Shown here: positions 34,370 to 42,897 of the stretch, piece by piece | Position numbering within the stretch: the stretch's first letter is position 1 | Layout of the letters: each line of letters begins with the position of its first letter | Assembly (NCBI GenBank): GCA_963707975.1 | Contig: OY970177.1 | Location: 2,519,590 to 2,583,589 of the forward strand | Reading direction: 5' to 3' | DNA length: 64,000 bases | From: CAVVXX01 sp963707975 | GTDB lineage: Bacteria; Pseudomonadota; Alphaproteobacteria; Micropepsales; Micropepsaceae | The notes under the pieces: model-generated | Told to the model about the DNA's origin: nothing | Databases searched by the model: none | What the model saw: the letters and a program-made list of their open reading frames with translations, nothing else | Made by a program: the position numbers and the translations under genes

Positions 34370-35124
34370 CGGAAAAGCCCAGGGTTGCGCTGTTCGTCAC
34401 CTGCCTCGTGGATTTTTTTCGCCCGCAGGTGGGATTTGCCGCGGCGAAGCTACTCGAACAGGCGGGCTGCGAGGTGGCCGTGCCTTTGCAAAGCTGCTGC
34501 GGCCAGCCCGCCTATAATGGCGGTGACGCGAAGGATGCGGCCGCACTCGCGCGCAATGCGATTGCCGCGTTTGAAGGTTTCGACTTCGTCGTGGCGCCGT
34601 CCGGTTCATGCGCCGGGATGATCAAAATACATTATCCGAAGCTGTTGAATGACGACGCGGCCTGGAAAGCGCGCGCGGAAGCGCTTGCCGCAAAGACGCA
34701 TGAGCTGTTTTCTTTTCTGGTGAATGTACGTGGGCTTAAAACAGCCAATGCAGAATGCCACGCCAGCGCTGCCTATCACGATTCCTGTTCGTCCTTGCGC
34801 GAGATGAATGTGAACGCAGAGCCGCGAACCCTGCTTACAAGTGTGCGCGGATTCACGCTGTGCGAGATTGCCAACAAGGAAGTCTGTTGCGGCTTTGGCG
34901 GGCTGTTTTCGCTCAAATACCCGGAGATTTCCGCGCGCATGGCCGACGACAAGATCGCCGATGCGAGAGCCACAGGCGCCACGATGCTCGTTGGCGGCGA
35001 CCTTGGCTGCCTGCTTCATCTGGCGGGCAGGCTCGCACGCGAAGGCAGCCCCATTCGCGTGCGCCATGCGGCCGAGATTGTGGCCGGCATGGGCGACGGA
35101 CCCGCCATCGGCGAGGACAAATGA
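34366..35124 (+). CDS. lutA: L-lactate oxidation Fe-S subunit LutA
   Basis: A 252-residue protein with two CCG domains. VPLQSCCGQPAYNGG has C44-C45-G46, and KEVCCGFGGLFSLKYPEIS is the second. CCG domains bind [4Fe-4S] clusters or haem in electron-transfer oxidoreductases such as LutA/YkgE. It is first of three contiguous lut genes and is coupled by ATGA to the genes on both sides. It works with LutB and LutC to oxidise L-lactate to pyruvate. A lactate permease or LutR is not visible here. Confidence 0.92.
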   Translation: MTEKPRVALFVTCLVDFFRPQVGFAAAKLLEQAGCEVAVPLQSCCGQPAYNGGDAKDAAALARNAIAAFEGFDFVVAPSGSCAGMIKIHYPKLLNDDAAWKARAEALAAKTHELFSFLVNVRGLKTANAECHASAAYHDSCSSLREMNVNAEPRTLLTSVRGFTLCEIANKEVCCGFGGLFSLKYPEISARMADDKIADARATGATMLVGGDLGCLLHLAGRLAREGSPIRVRHAAEIVAGMGDGPAIGEDK

Positions 35125-36536
35125 ACGATCCGCGCGCATTCCCGCAAGCGGCGCGCGCCGCGCTGGCCGATGTGGGGCTGCAGGCGGCGCTTTCGCGCCT
35201 GGGCAGCGGCTTTCAGAGTAAGCGCGCCCATGCTTTTGCCGCGTTTGTCGATGCGGAAGGCTTGCGCGAAGCAGGACGCGCCATTCGCGACCACGCGCTG
35301 TCACGGCTGGACGAATTGCTGGTGCAATTCGAAGCCAAAGTTCAGGCGGCCGGCGGCAAAGTCCATTGGGCGCGCAATGCGGCGGAGGCGCGCGCCATCA
35401 TCACCGGCATCTTGAAAGAGGTGGGCGCCAAGCTTGTCACCAAGGGCAAGTCCATGATCGCCGAAGAGGTGGGATTGAACCCCCACCTCGAAGCCAATGG
35501 TATTACGCCCGTTGAAACCGACCTTGGCGAATATATCGTCCAGCTTCGCGGCGAGACGCCAAGCCATCTGATCGCGCCCGCATTCCATTTGTCCGGCAGT
35601 GACGTGGCGCACACGTTTCGCAAAACGCACACGGCGCTTGACCCGGCGCGTGCGCTCGATCGCGCCGCATTGGTTGCGGAAGCACGCACCATGCTGCGCG
35701 CGCGATTTCTTGCGGCAGACGCCGGCATCACCGGCGCAAATTTTCTGGTGGCGGAAACCGGTAGCGCCATCATCGTCACCAATGAAGGCAATGGCGATCT
35801 CACGCGCCTTCTGCCGCGCACGCATATCGTGCTCACCAGCATCGAGAAAATGGTGCCGACGCTTGATGACGCGGCCCTGCTGCTGCGCCTGCTCACGCGT
35901 TCGGCTACGGGCCAGGAAATCAGCGCCTATGTGACGCTAGCGAGCGGACCCAAACGCGCGGGCGACGCCGACGGGCCGCTGAATTTTCATGTCGTGCTGC
36001 TGGACAATGGGCGGAGCGCGCTGCTGAGTAGCCCTGCGCGCGACGTGCTGCGCTGCATCCGCTGTGGGGCCTGTCTCAACCATTGCCCGGTCTATGGCGC
36101 CATTGGCGGCCACGCCTACGGCGCGGTTTATGCGGGGCCCATTGGTGCCGCACTCGATCCCGCGCTCATGGGCGTCAAGGCCGCGCACCATTTGCCCAAT
36201 GCGTCCAGCTTTTGCGGCCGCTGCAACTCCGTCTGTCCGGTGAAGATTCCGCTGACGCGCGTCATGCGCCATTGGCGCAATGTGGAATTCGCAGGTGGCA
36301 TGGCTCCGCCCGCCGCCATCTTCGGCTTGAAACTGTGGGCGGCGCTGGCGCGAAGCCCTGCCCTATATGTTCGCGCGACATCCCTGGCGGCAAAAGTTTT
36401 GCGCTTGTTTGCGGGCGGAAAGACGCGGATTGCTTCTATGCCCGTGTTCAAAGGCTGGTTTGCCATGCGCGATCTTCCGGCGCCACCGCGCGAAAGCTTT
36501 CAGGCGCGCTGGCGGCGCGGACAAAGAGCGCCATGA
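35121..36536 (+). CDS. lutB: L-lactate oxidation iron-sulfur protein LutB
   Basis: A 471-residue protein. The N-terminal LUD domain contains VTKGKSMIAEEVGLNPHLEANG and NFLVAETGSAIIVTNEGNGDL. A ferredoxin-like domain follows, with two cluster motifs: LRCIRCGACLNHCPVY and SSFCGRCNSVCPVKIP. Length and order match LutB/YkgF. It is coupled to lutA and lutC by ATGA overlaps. It probably shuttles lactate electrons to the respiratory chain. Confidence 0.94.
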   Translation: MNDPRAFPQAARAALADVGLQAALSRLGSGFQSKRAHAFAAFVDAEGLREAGRAIRDHALSRLDELLVQFEAKVQAAGGKVHWARNAAEARAIITGILKEVGAKLVTKGKSMIAEEVGLNPHLEANGITPVETDLGEYIVQLRGETPSHLIAPAFHLSGSDVAHTFRKTHTALDPARALDRAALVAEARTMLRARFLAADAGITGANFLVAETGSAIIVTNEGNGDLTRLLPRTHIVLTSIEKMVPTLDDAALLLRLLTRSATGQEISAYVTLASGPKRAGDADGPLNFHVVLLDNGRSALLSSPARDVLRCIRCGACLNHCPVYGAIGGHAYGAVYAGPIGAALDPALMGVKAAHHLPNASSFCGRCNSVCPVKIPLTRVMRHWRNVEFAGGMAPPAAIFGLKLWAALARSPALYVRATSLAAKVLRLFAGGKTRIASMPVFKGWFAMRDLPAPPRESFQARWRRGQRAP

Positions 36537-37135
36537 GCGGCGCGCGCGACAGCATTTTGCAAACACTCCGCGCAACGCGAGGGCTTACGCAGCCACGGGC
36601 CGATTACCGCTTTCCTGCTTCAAATGAAGACCTTGCGGCATTGTTCGCCCGCAAGGCCAAGGAAGCCGACGCCGACGTCGCAACAGTGGCAACTCGCGAC
36701 GAAGTGCCGGCCGCCATCGCGGCCTTTCTTGCCGCCATTGGCGCGGCGCCGTGCCTGCATGTGCCGCTGAACTCGCTGCTGCGTGCGCTTCCCTGGGCGC
36801 GCGCGCAAAACCTTTCCTTGAGCGCCGATCCGCCTGGGCCGGAGGATGCGGTCCTTGCCGAAGCCAGCTGCGCCTTTGCCGAGACCGGAACGGTGGTTTT
36901 TGCGAGCGGAGCCCAACAGCCTTCCTCGTGGCATTTTTTGCCGGGGCGCGAAATTGTCCTGTTGCCGCGAGCGCGTATTCTGGCACGGCCCGAAGATGCG
37001 CTTGCCTTATTCGCGGAAAACACGCCGGCCACGCTCAACCTCGTTACGGGCCCCTCGCGCACCGGCGACATCGAGCAAACCATCGAGCGCGGAGCGCATG
37101 GCCCGCGCGCGGTGCACATTTTGATCTACTGCTAG
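36533..37135 (+). CDS. lutC: Lactate utilization protein LutC
   Basis: A 200-residue LUD-domain protein. It has the family core ASCAFAETGTVVFASGAQQP, then LPGREIVLL and the ending LVTGPSRTGDIEQTIERGAHGPRAVHILI, the standard LutC C-terminus. It is third gene of lutABC with an ATGA overlap to lutB. Its stop overlaps the convergent MarR gene stop by four bases. Confidence 0.93.
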   Translation: MSGARDSILQTLRATRGLTQPRADYRFPASNEDLAALFARKAKEADADVATVATRDEVPAAIAAFLAAIGAAPCLHVPLNSLLRALPWARAQNLSLSADPPGPEDAVLAEASCAFAETGTVVFASGAQQPSSWHFLPGREIVLLPRARILARPEDALALFAENTPATLNLVTGPSRTGDIEQTIERGAHGPRAVHILIYC

Positions 37136-37641
37136 GCGAGAGTTTCGGCCTGGAGAGCAAGCGTTTTCAGCAGGCGGTCGAGCATGGCGCGTTCGCTGTC
37201 GTTGAGCGCGGACAGAAACGCCGCTTCCAGTTGCCTCGCCATCGGTACGATTTCGGCATAGACCGCCAGGCCTTTCGGCGTCAGCGCAAGGCGCACCATG
37301 CGCCCGTCGGCGGCATCGCCACGGCGCGCGATGCGTTTACGCTTGACGAGCGCCGCCACCGCCCGGCTGACCTGCACCTTGTCCATGCCTGTGCGTTCGA
37401 CCAGATCGCGTGACGACAGGCCGGGCGAGCCGCCCAGCACCGCCATCACCCGCCATTCGGCCATGGTGAGGCCGAAACGCTCGGTATATTGCCGCGCAAT
37501 TGCGCCGCTGACGCGGTTCGACAGCACCGAAAGGCGGTAAGGCACAAATTCATCGAGTTCGAGCCGCACGCCATTGCCGTGCGCGTTGTGCTCTTTCGTG
37601 CCGGCCTCGAGCACCGGCGCCCCGCTTTTCTCGCGCAGCAT
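37132..37641 (-). CDS. MarR family regulator, probably of tyrosine catabolism
   Basis: A 169-residue winged-helix regulator. RQYTERFGLTMAEWRVMAVLG and LSSRDLVERTGMDKVQVSRAVAALVKRKRIARRG form the helix-turn-helix, and DGRMVRLALTPKG the wing. Its ATG overlaps the hpd stop (TGATG), so it is cotranscribed with and downstream of hpd. MarR-type regulators next to hpd commonly control homogentisate pathway genes. That role is inferred. It is convergent with lutC. Confidence 0.88.
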   Translation of the reverse strand: MLREKSGAPVLEAGTKEHNAHGNGVRLELDEFVPYRLSVLSNRVSGAIARQYTERFGLTMAEWRVMAVLGGSPGLSSRDLVERTGMDKVQVSRAVAALVKRKRIARRGDAADGRMVRLALTPKGLAVYAEIVPMARQLEAAFLSALNDSERAMLDRLLKTLALQAETLA

Positions 37642-38714
37642 CAGGATGCCTTGAGCACGCCCCGGCGCACCTGGTCGGCCTCGATGGATTCGAACAGGGC
37701 GCGGAAATTGCCTTCGCCGAAGCCTTCATTGCCCTTGCGCTGGATGATTTCGAAGAAGGCCGGGCCAATGGCGTTCTGGGTGAAGATCTGCAGCAGCAGG
37801 CCCTCGCCTTTTTCCAGATCGCCGTCGATGAGAATGCGGTCTTTCTTGAGCCGCGGAACGTCTTCGCCGTGGCCTGGCAGGCGGCGATCGATGGCCTCGT
37901 AATAGGTGTCGGGGCTGTCCTGGAAGCTCACGCCGCGGGCGCGCAGGAATTCGACTGTATCATAGATCGTGGGCGTCGACAGCGCCATGTGCTGGATGCC
38001 TTCGCCGTGCAGCTCGTGGATAAATTCCTCAATTTGCGATTTGTCATCGGCCAATTCATTGATCGGGATGCGTATGCGGCCGCACGGGCTCGTCATCGCG
38101 CGCGATTTGAGGCCGGTGAGCTTGCCTTCGATGTCGAAGTAACGGATTTGGCGGAAGTTGAAGACCTTTTCGTAGAATTTCGCGAGCGCGTCCATATTGC
38201 CGCGCTTGACGTTGTGCGTGACGTGATCGATGAGCCCGAGGCCGACGCCATCGTGGCTCAGACCTTTGGCGTTTTCTGTGAGGTTAAAGTCCACTTCGTA
38301 GATATTGCGGTCGCCATAACGGTCGATCAGATAGATCGCTGTGCCGCCCACGCCTTCGATGGCGGGAATGGCCAGTTCCATCGGGCGGATGTCATGCTCG
38401 AACGGCTTGGCGCCGAGCGAGAGCGCGCGCTTGTAAGCGGCCGCTGCATCCTTGACGCGGAAACCCATGGCGCAGGCGCTCGGCCCGTGCAGCTTGGCGT
38501 AGCGCTGGGCCGGGCTGTCGGGCTGCCCGTTGACGATGAAATTGATTTCGCCCTGGCGGTAAAGCGTGACAGCCTTGTAGCGATGGTGGGCCACGGCGCG
38601 AAAACCCATGCGTTCGAACAGCGCATGCAATCCGGCCACGTTGGGCGCGGTGAATTCGATGAACTCGAAGCCGTCCGTGCCCATCGGATTTTCCCACAGG
38701 TCCTGTCTGGCCAT
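37641..38714 (-). CDS. hpd: 4-Hydroxyphenylpyruvate dioxygenase
   Basis: A 357-residue Fe(II) dioxygenase that makes homogentisate from 4-hydroxyphenylpyruvate in tyrosine breakdown. Iron ligands are visible: His in GLIDHVTHNV, His in GEGIQHMALST, and Glu in AFFEIIQRKGNEGFGEGNF, which is also the family C-terminal signature. The start ATG at 38714 (MARQDLWENPMGTDGFEF) has GAGGAAAG upstream. It is coupled to a MarR gene. The next pathway gene present is fahA, more than 8 kb away beyond a low-GC island, and hmgA is not in the window. Confidence 0.94.
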   Translation of the reverse strand: MARQDLWENPMGTDGFEFIEFTAPNVAGLHALFERMGFRAVAHHRYKAVTLYRQGEINFIVNGQPDSPAQRYAKLHGPSACAMGFRVKDAAAAYKRALSLGAKPFEHDIRPMELAIPAIEGVGGTAIYLIDRYGDRNIYEVDFNLTENAKGLSHDGVGLGLIDHVTHNVKRGNMDALAKFYEKVFNFRQIRYFDIEGKLTGLKSRAMTSPCGRIRIPINELADDKSQIEEFIHELHGEGIQHMALSTPTIYDTVEFLRARGVSFQDSPDTYYEAIDRRLPGHGEDVPRLKKDRILIDGDLEKGEGLLLQIFTQNAIGPAFFEIIQRKGNEGFGEGNFRALFESIEADQVRRGVLKAS

Positions 38715-38897
38715 GGCTTTTTCTTTCCTCGCGCGAAGCCGGCCGGGGGCCCGGCCGGATGATCGTTTCAATTGAAACATGTCTAGTTTCATCTGAAACC
38801 AATTGCAAGATAAGCCGAGATAGTCTGTGAATAAAGTGGATGGTGGTTATAGCCGCCCGCCTGCCAAATACCGACAGAATTGTCATACGTGTTCTGC

Positions 38898-40016
38898 CTA
38901 AACACATGCTTGATAAACTGAAATCGTCTTCCTGATGATGATAGGCCACGCAAACTCACGCTCAACTTTCTGACGGGCTGCAGCTCCTAAACGACGTCTC
39001 ATGTCAGGGTCAGATACCAATAGGTCTATAGCTGCTGCCATTGTTTCTGGATCTTTCGCGGGTACTAATAGTCCTGTCGAGCCATCATCAATAATAGTGG
39101 GTATACCCCCCACTCGAGTACCGACAAGTGGTAAACCCGAAGCCATCGCTTCGAGGCCAGCAATACTCGTTGCCTCGGCCAGTGATGGCAGCACGCATAA
39201 ATCTGCAGCGCGATATACTGCACTCATCGCGTCATTGGGAACGCTGCCAAGAAAATAGGTGCGGCCGATCATATCGCTTGAGGCAAGAACGCGCTCCATC
39301 GGTGCTCTTTCTGGGCCGTCACCAGCAATAATCACGCGAATTTCCGCGTGGCGCATATGTGCCAAAGCGCGTGCAAACCAAATTACGCCGTTTTTCTCGA
39401 CAAGCCGGCGGGCCAGAAGGACAACGACCTCATCATGTGTGATCCCAAGCTGATCACGCACAACAGATCCCCCAGGGCAAAAGCGGTCTATATCAACGCC
39501 GTTGGTGATCATTGTTGCAGGGCCACTATAATCAAATATCCTTACAGCGTTGACTAACTCATCACTCGGTCCAATCACGTGCGATACATGTTTGAGCAAG
39601 TGTTTCGTCCGTGACTGCCTACGAGGAGATGCATTCAACCGCGCCAAAAAGCCTGAAGAATGGTTAGTGAAGACCGTGGGAGCGGACAAGCCGCGCGTTG
39701 CGCCTAAAGGCCGAGTACCATGAACGTGAAGGATGTCGACTGGACTGCGCGATAGGGTTTTAGCGAGCCATCGATTAAGCATGAGGGAATAGAGTGGTTC
39801 ACCCTTGATAATGCGCGGCATATGGACCGCGAAACTCTGAGTTGAGGGATAACCGAGTTCCGAGAATATGTCCTGAGGACGAACGACCGCAACACTGGCA
39901 ATCTGGGAAGCGAGGCCTCGCGCCAATTCGGCAACGTGGCTACTAATGCCTCCAATGTCTGGAGGAAACTCGCTCGTTATAAGCATAACGCGAGGGCTAA
40001 CAACTTTCTTGTGCAT
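38898..40016 (-). CDS. GT4 family glycosyltransferase
   Basis: A 372-residue GT-B enzyme. The N-terminal acceptor domain starts VMLITSEFPPDIGGISSHVAELARGLA. The donor domain has TNGVDIDRFCPGG, VVVLLARRLVEKNGV and VRVIIAGDGPERA-like sequence. LCVLPSLAEATSIAGLEAMASGLPLVGTRVGGIPTII is the sugar-nucleotide site with the E-x7-E motif. It likely transfers a hexose to a lipid-linked or surface glycan. It is the leftmost gene of the low-GC island and reads toward hpd. Confidence 0.9.
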   Translation of the reverse strand: MHKKVVSPRVMLITSEFPPDIGGISSHVAELARGLASQIASVAVVRPQDIFSELGYPSTQSFAVHMPRIIKGEPLYSLMLNRWLAKTLSRSPVDILHVHGTRPLGATRGLSAPTVFTNHSSGFLARLNASPRRQSRTKHLLKHVSHVIGPSDELVNAVRIFDYSGPATMITNGVDIDRFCPGGSVVRDQLGITHDEVVVLLARRLVEKNGVIWFARALAHMRHAEIRVIIAGDGPERAPMERVLASSDMIGRTYFLGSVPNDAMSAVYRAADLCVLPSLAEATSIAGLEAMASGLPLVGTRVGGIPTIIDDGSTGLLVPAKDPETMAAAIDLLVSDPDMRRRLGAAARQKVEREFAWPIIIRKTISVYQACV

Positions 40017-40246
40017 GCGTGAACACCATACTCACAAATTCACATACTTAAAGTATTTATCCGACGCTGACTCTAATCTCTAATCTCTGCCGTTTGTTGA
40101 TGCCTTTAAATATCATAGTCGATCATAGTAGATTAAATATGGCTTAGGTGGGTAACAATGATGTTTGAGAAACAATAAGCCAAAGGATTATTTATAACCA
40201 AATATTGCAGGCGCTCTTTCTGGATTTATTTGGCATCGAAGTTAGC

Positions 40247-41014
40247 TCAAATATTCCGAAGCTGCCAGGCGTATAATTCCATATCCTTGTTGTAGATCTG
40301 CTCGATGCGCTGTTGATCTAGTTTACTGATTGCGATTTCTCTTTCTTCGCCAAGACGATTTTCATGTGGGAACAACACCTTCTTCCCGATCTTTGCTGAA
40401 AGCCCAGATGCGAATTTATCACCTTCTTCTAGAACGCCGGAATGAAAGATTTGGCGAGAAAAAAAGCTATCAAGTTTTTCAACTCCATTCCAGCCGACAT
40501 ATGTGGTAGCTAAGTTTCCGTATACTGGGGCATGCTCAAACAAAAAATCGAGATATCCACGAAAACTGTATTTTCCAGCCATCTTAGCAAGTATCTTGCT
40601 GTCGAAGCGTGTTAGAATGTCTTTCTTGAAGTAACTATGGCGGGCATAGTTATATTCTGATACGCAGCGCGTAACGGGGTCCCTGAAGATAGTAACGATC
40701 GCCAAATTCTTCCGAATATGCTTTCGTACAGTCGTGAAGTCGATATGACCACCAACGATCAAATCGCCATTCGTCGCACGCAGATTGATGCGGTTAAAGA
40801 CGGTCGACAACCGAACAGCGCCGCAGCGAACAAGCAAATTCTTGAAACGCGTTCTATGGAAACGCAACCCCTGAAACGCTGAGATACGACCAGCAAGATT
40901 CAGAGTATCGGGCAAGTAAAACGTGTGTTTGTCGGCGAATGCCGATTTTAGCATCAACGCAAGACTGCTACTCCCGCTCTTAGGAATGCGCACTCCAAGA
41001 ATTATGGTATCCAT
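40247..41014 (-). CDS. Sulfotransferase family protein
   Basis: A 255-residue protein. VRIPKSGSSSLALML near residue 10 is the 5'-phosphosulfate loop of PAPS-dependent sulfotransferases. IVTIFRDPVTRCVSEYNYARH at about 105-125 is the 3'-phosphate site (RDP...S). VGGHIDFTTV resembles the substrate-side His region of the Sulfotransfer_2 family of carbohydrate sulfotransferases. With the neighbouring glycosyltransferases it may sulfate a surface glycan. Base composition is low. AT-rich gaps lie on both sides, so it is probably transcribed alone. Confidence 0.82.
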   Translation of the reverse strand: MDTIILGVRIPKSGSSSLALMLKSAFADKHTFYLPDTLNLAGRISAFQGLRFHRTRFKNLLVRCGAVRLSTVFNRINLRATNGDLIVGGHIDFTTVRKHIRKNLAIVTIFRDPVTRCVSEYNYARHSYFKKDILTRFDSKILAKMAGKYSFRGYLDFLFEHAPVYGNLATTYVGWNGVEKLDSFFSRQIFHSGVLEEGDKFASGLSAKIGKKVLFPHENRLGEEREIAISKLDQQRIEQIYNKDMELYAWQLRNI

Positions 41015-41287
41015 AACGCGACAGGTGTCCGTGCGAATTCATGATGGTTTTCGATGCTTAATCCATATGGCTCCTCAAGATCAAATAAGTCTCATGAAGT
41101 CACGAAAGCGCACCTGAGGCGCTTCAAATCGAGGTCGGTTTTGGAAGAAACTCGTGTCAGCTTGACCGATGCAAACATTGCTGGATCATTACCGAACTTC
41201 AAATATTTCCCAGAAGAAATTGTAAAGATAATGGGGTCATCTAATGAAAATGAAATCTAATATGGATTATTTGACGGCTATCTATCT

Positions 41288-42256
41288 ATGAGAGCGTGGG
41301 TTCTTACAAATGGAATGGCAGGATTCCAAGCCCAGGCTCTAGGTGTAGCCGAAGCAATGGGACTCTCGCCCGAAGTGAAGCGGGTATCACCGCGGGCACC
41401 TTGGCGCTGGTTTGCTCCATGGGGACCTGCAGCACCTGATCCAAGTATCAAGCCACCTTGGCCAAATTTACTAATTGCATCGGGGCGTCAAGCCATTCCG
41501 TATGCGCGTGCGATCCGCCGCTGGTCACGTGGGCAAACTTTTGTGGCAATTTTACAGGACCCACGCATTGCCACAGCCAATTTTGATTTTGTATGGGCAC
41601 CAAGACATGACCAGCTCTCTGGACCTAATGTATATTCAACACTTCTTTCGCCCAATCAGGTCACACCCGCACGATTAGCACGCGAGGCAGACCGCATTCG
41701 CTTGCAAATCGCGCATCTCCCTCACCCACGCGTCGCAGTTCTGCTGGGCGGTGCCAATGCTGTCTATCAATTTGATATAAGAACTACCAACGTCGTGGGT
41801 CATTCGCTCACCAAATTGATCGATGAAAGCCGTGCAGGGCTGATGATTACGCCGTCAAGGCGAACGGGCGAGCAGCAAATTGAAATTATCCGAAACCATC
41901 TGGCAAACAGACCATTCGTGATGTGGGACGGCACTGGCGAAAACCCTTATTTTGGTTATCTCGGAAATGCTGACGCGGTAATCGTCACCTGTGATTCCAT
42001 CAACATGATTGGCGAAGCAATAGCTACGGGAAAGCCAGTCTACGTGTTCGAGTTCGCAGGTGGTTCATCGCGTTCCCTACGTTTCCTTTGGGGTGTCTAC
42101 GGTGAAAACCTTGCGAGACCCTTTGCTGGCCACCTAGAAAAGTGGCCATATACTCCGGTAAATGCAACTGCAGAAATCGCAGAGGCAATTGCGCGGGCTA
42201 TGAGTGGACGTCATAGTCAAAGTGAAATCAAGATTTCCAAACAGGTATCGGTATGA
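41288..42256 (+). CDS. Mito_fiss_Elm1 (ELM1-like) family protein
   Basis: A 322-residue protein. It has the bacterial ELM1 pattern: WVLTNGMAGFQAQALGVAEAMG, then LLIASGRQAIPYARAIRR, FVAILQDPRIATANFDFVWAPRHDQL, VAVLLGGANAVYQFD and a C-terminal VTCDSINMIGEAIATGKPVYVFEF. That order resembles GT-B glycosyltransferases with a nucleotide-sugar site. The family is named after a plant mitochondrial-division factor, but in bacteria it tends to sit among glycan genes. It overlaps the oxygenase gene by ATGA. Catalytic activity is unproven. Confidence 0.85.
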   Translation: MRAWVLTNGMAGFQAQALGVAEAMGLSPEVKRVSPRAPWRWFAPWGPAAPDPSIKPPWPNLLIASGRQAIPYARAIRRWSRGQTFVAILQDPRIATANFDFVWAPRHDQLSGPNVYSTLLSPNQVTPARLAREADRIRLQIAHLPHPRVAVLLGGANAVYQFDIRTTNVVGHSLTKLIDESRAGLMITPSRRTGEQQIEIIRNHLANRPFVMWDGTGENPYFGYLGNADAVIVTCDSINMIGEAIATGKPVYVFEFAGGSSRSLRFLWGVYGENLARPFAGHLEKWPYTPVNATAEIAEAIARAMSGRHSQSEIKISKQVSV

Positions 42257-42888
42257 GTTTGCTCGATTACAACGCGCTTAGCACGGCATCGCTGAAGCAC
42301 GACCCATATGAATATGTTATCGTACCCAATTTTGTCTTGGCCGATAAGTTCCCGCGCGTGCTCTCAGAATTTCCGTTGACGAGAGGAGCTGGTTCATTCC
42401 CGCTAAGTGAATTCGATATCAAGGGGGCTATGAAAGAATTAATTGAAGAATTGAGTGGTCCGCGATTTCGCTCTCTGATTGAAACCAAATTTAATATCGA
42501 TCTCTCTTCTCGGGCCACGGTGTTCACTTTGCGTGGCTGGTGCAGCCGTGCTCGTGATGGCAATGTACACACCGACTCTAAATCTAAGATCATCACTGTG
42601 CTATTATACTTAAATAATGCATGGGATGCGGATGGAGGGCGCTTGCGTATTTTGCGATCAAAACAACTTGATGACTTCGTGGAAGAAGTGATGCCCGCGA
42701 ATGGTTCACTGCTAGTATTTAAGCGATCCAATCGATCTTATCATGGACACAAACGTTTTGAAGGCTTGCGACGCGTCGTTCAGATGAATTGGGTGGCGAC
42801 AGAAGAGGTCGCAAAATTGAGCGAAATGCGCCATCGCATTTCTGCGGCTGTAAAGCAGGTGAACCACTTTACTACTCTGAAGAAATAA
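42253..42888 (+). CDS. 2-Oxoglutarate/Fe(II)-dependent oxygenase
   Basis: A 211-residue protein with a double-stranded beta-helix core. H106-T-D108 (in GNVHTDSKSKIITVLLYLN) and H164 (in YHGHKRFEGLRRVV) provide the iron-binding HxD...H triad. The nearby arginine should hold 2-oxoglutarate. NAWDADGGRLRIL and GSLLVFKRSNRSYHGH match prolyl-hydroxylase-like 2OG-FeII_Oxy proteins. It sits between the ELM1-like gene and the 653-residue protein, in one tight transcription unit. It may hydroxylate a sugar, peptide or lipid made by its neighbours. Confidence 0.85.
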   Translation: MSLLDYNALSTASLKHDPYEYVIVPNFVLADKFPRVLSEFPLTRGAGSFPLSEFDIKGAMKELIEELSGPRFRSLIETKFNIDLSSRATVFTLRGWCSRARDGNVHTDSKSKIITVLLYLNNAWDADGGRLRILRSKQLDDFVEEVMPANGSLLVFKRSNRSYHGHKRFEGLRRVVQMNWVATEEVAKLSEMRHRISAAVKQVNHFTTLKK

Positions 42889-42897
42889 GAGCAGCCA

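Noticed and set aside
41054..41260. 68-codon + strand ORF upstream of the ELM1-like gene
   Set aside because: No recognisable family, weak start context and AT-rich surroundings. It could be a gene remnant, but I cannot support it.
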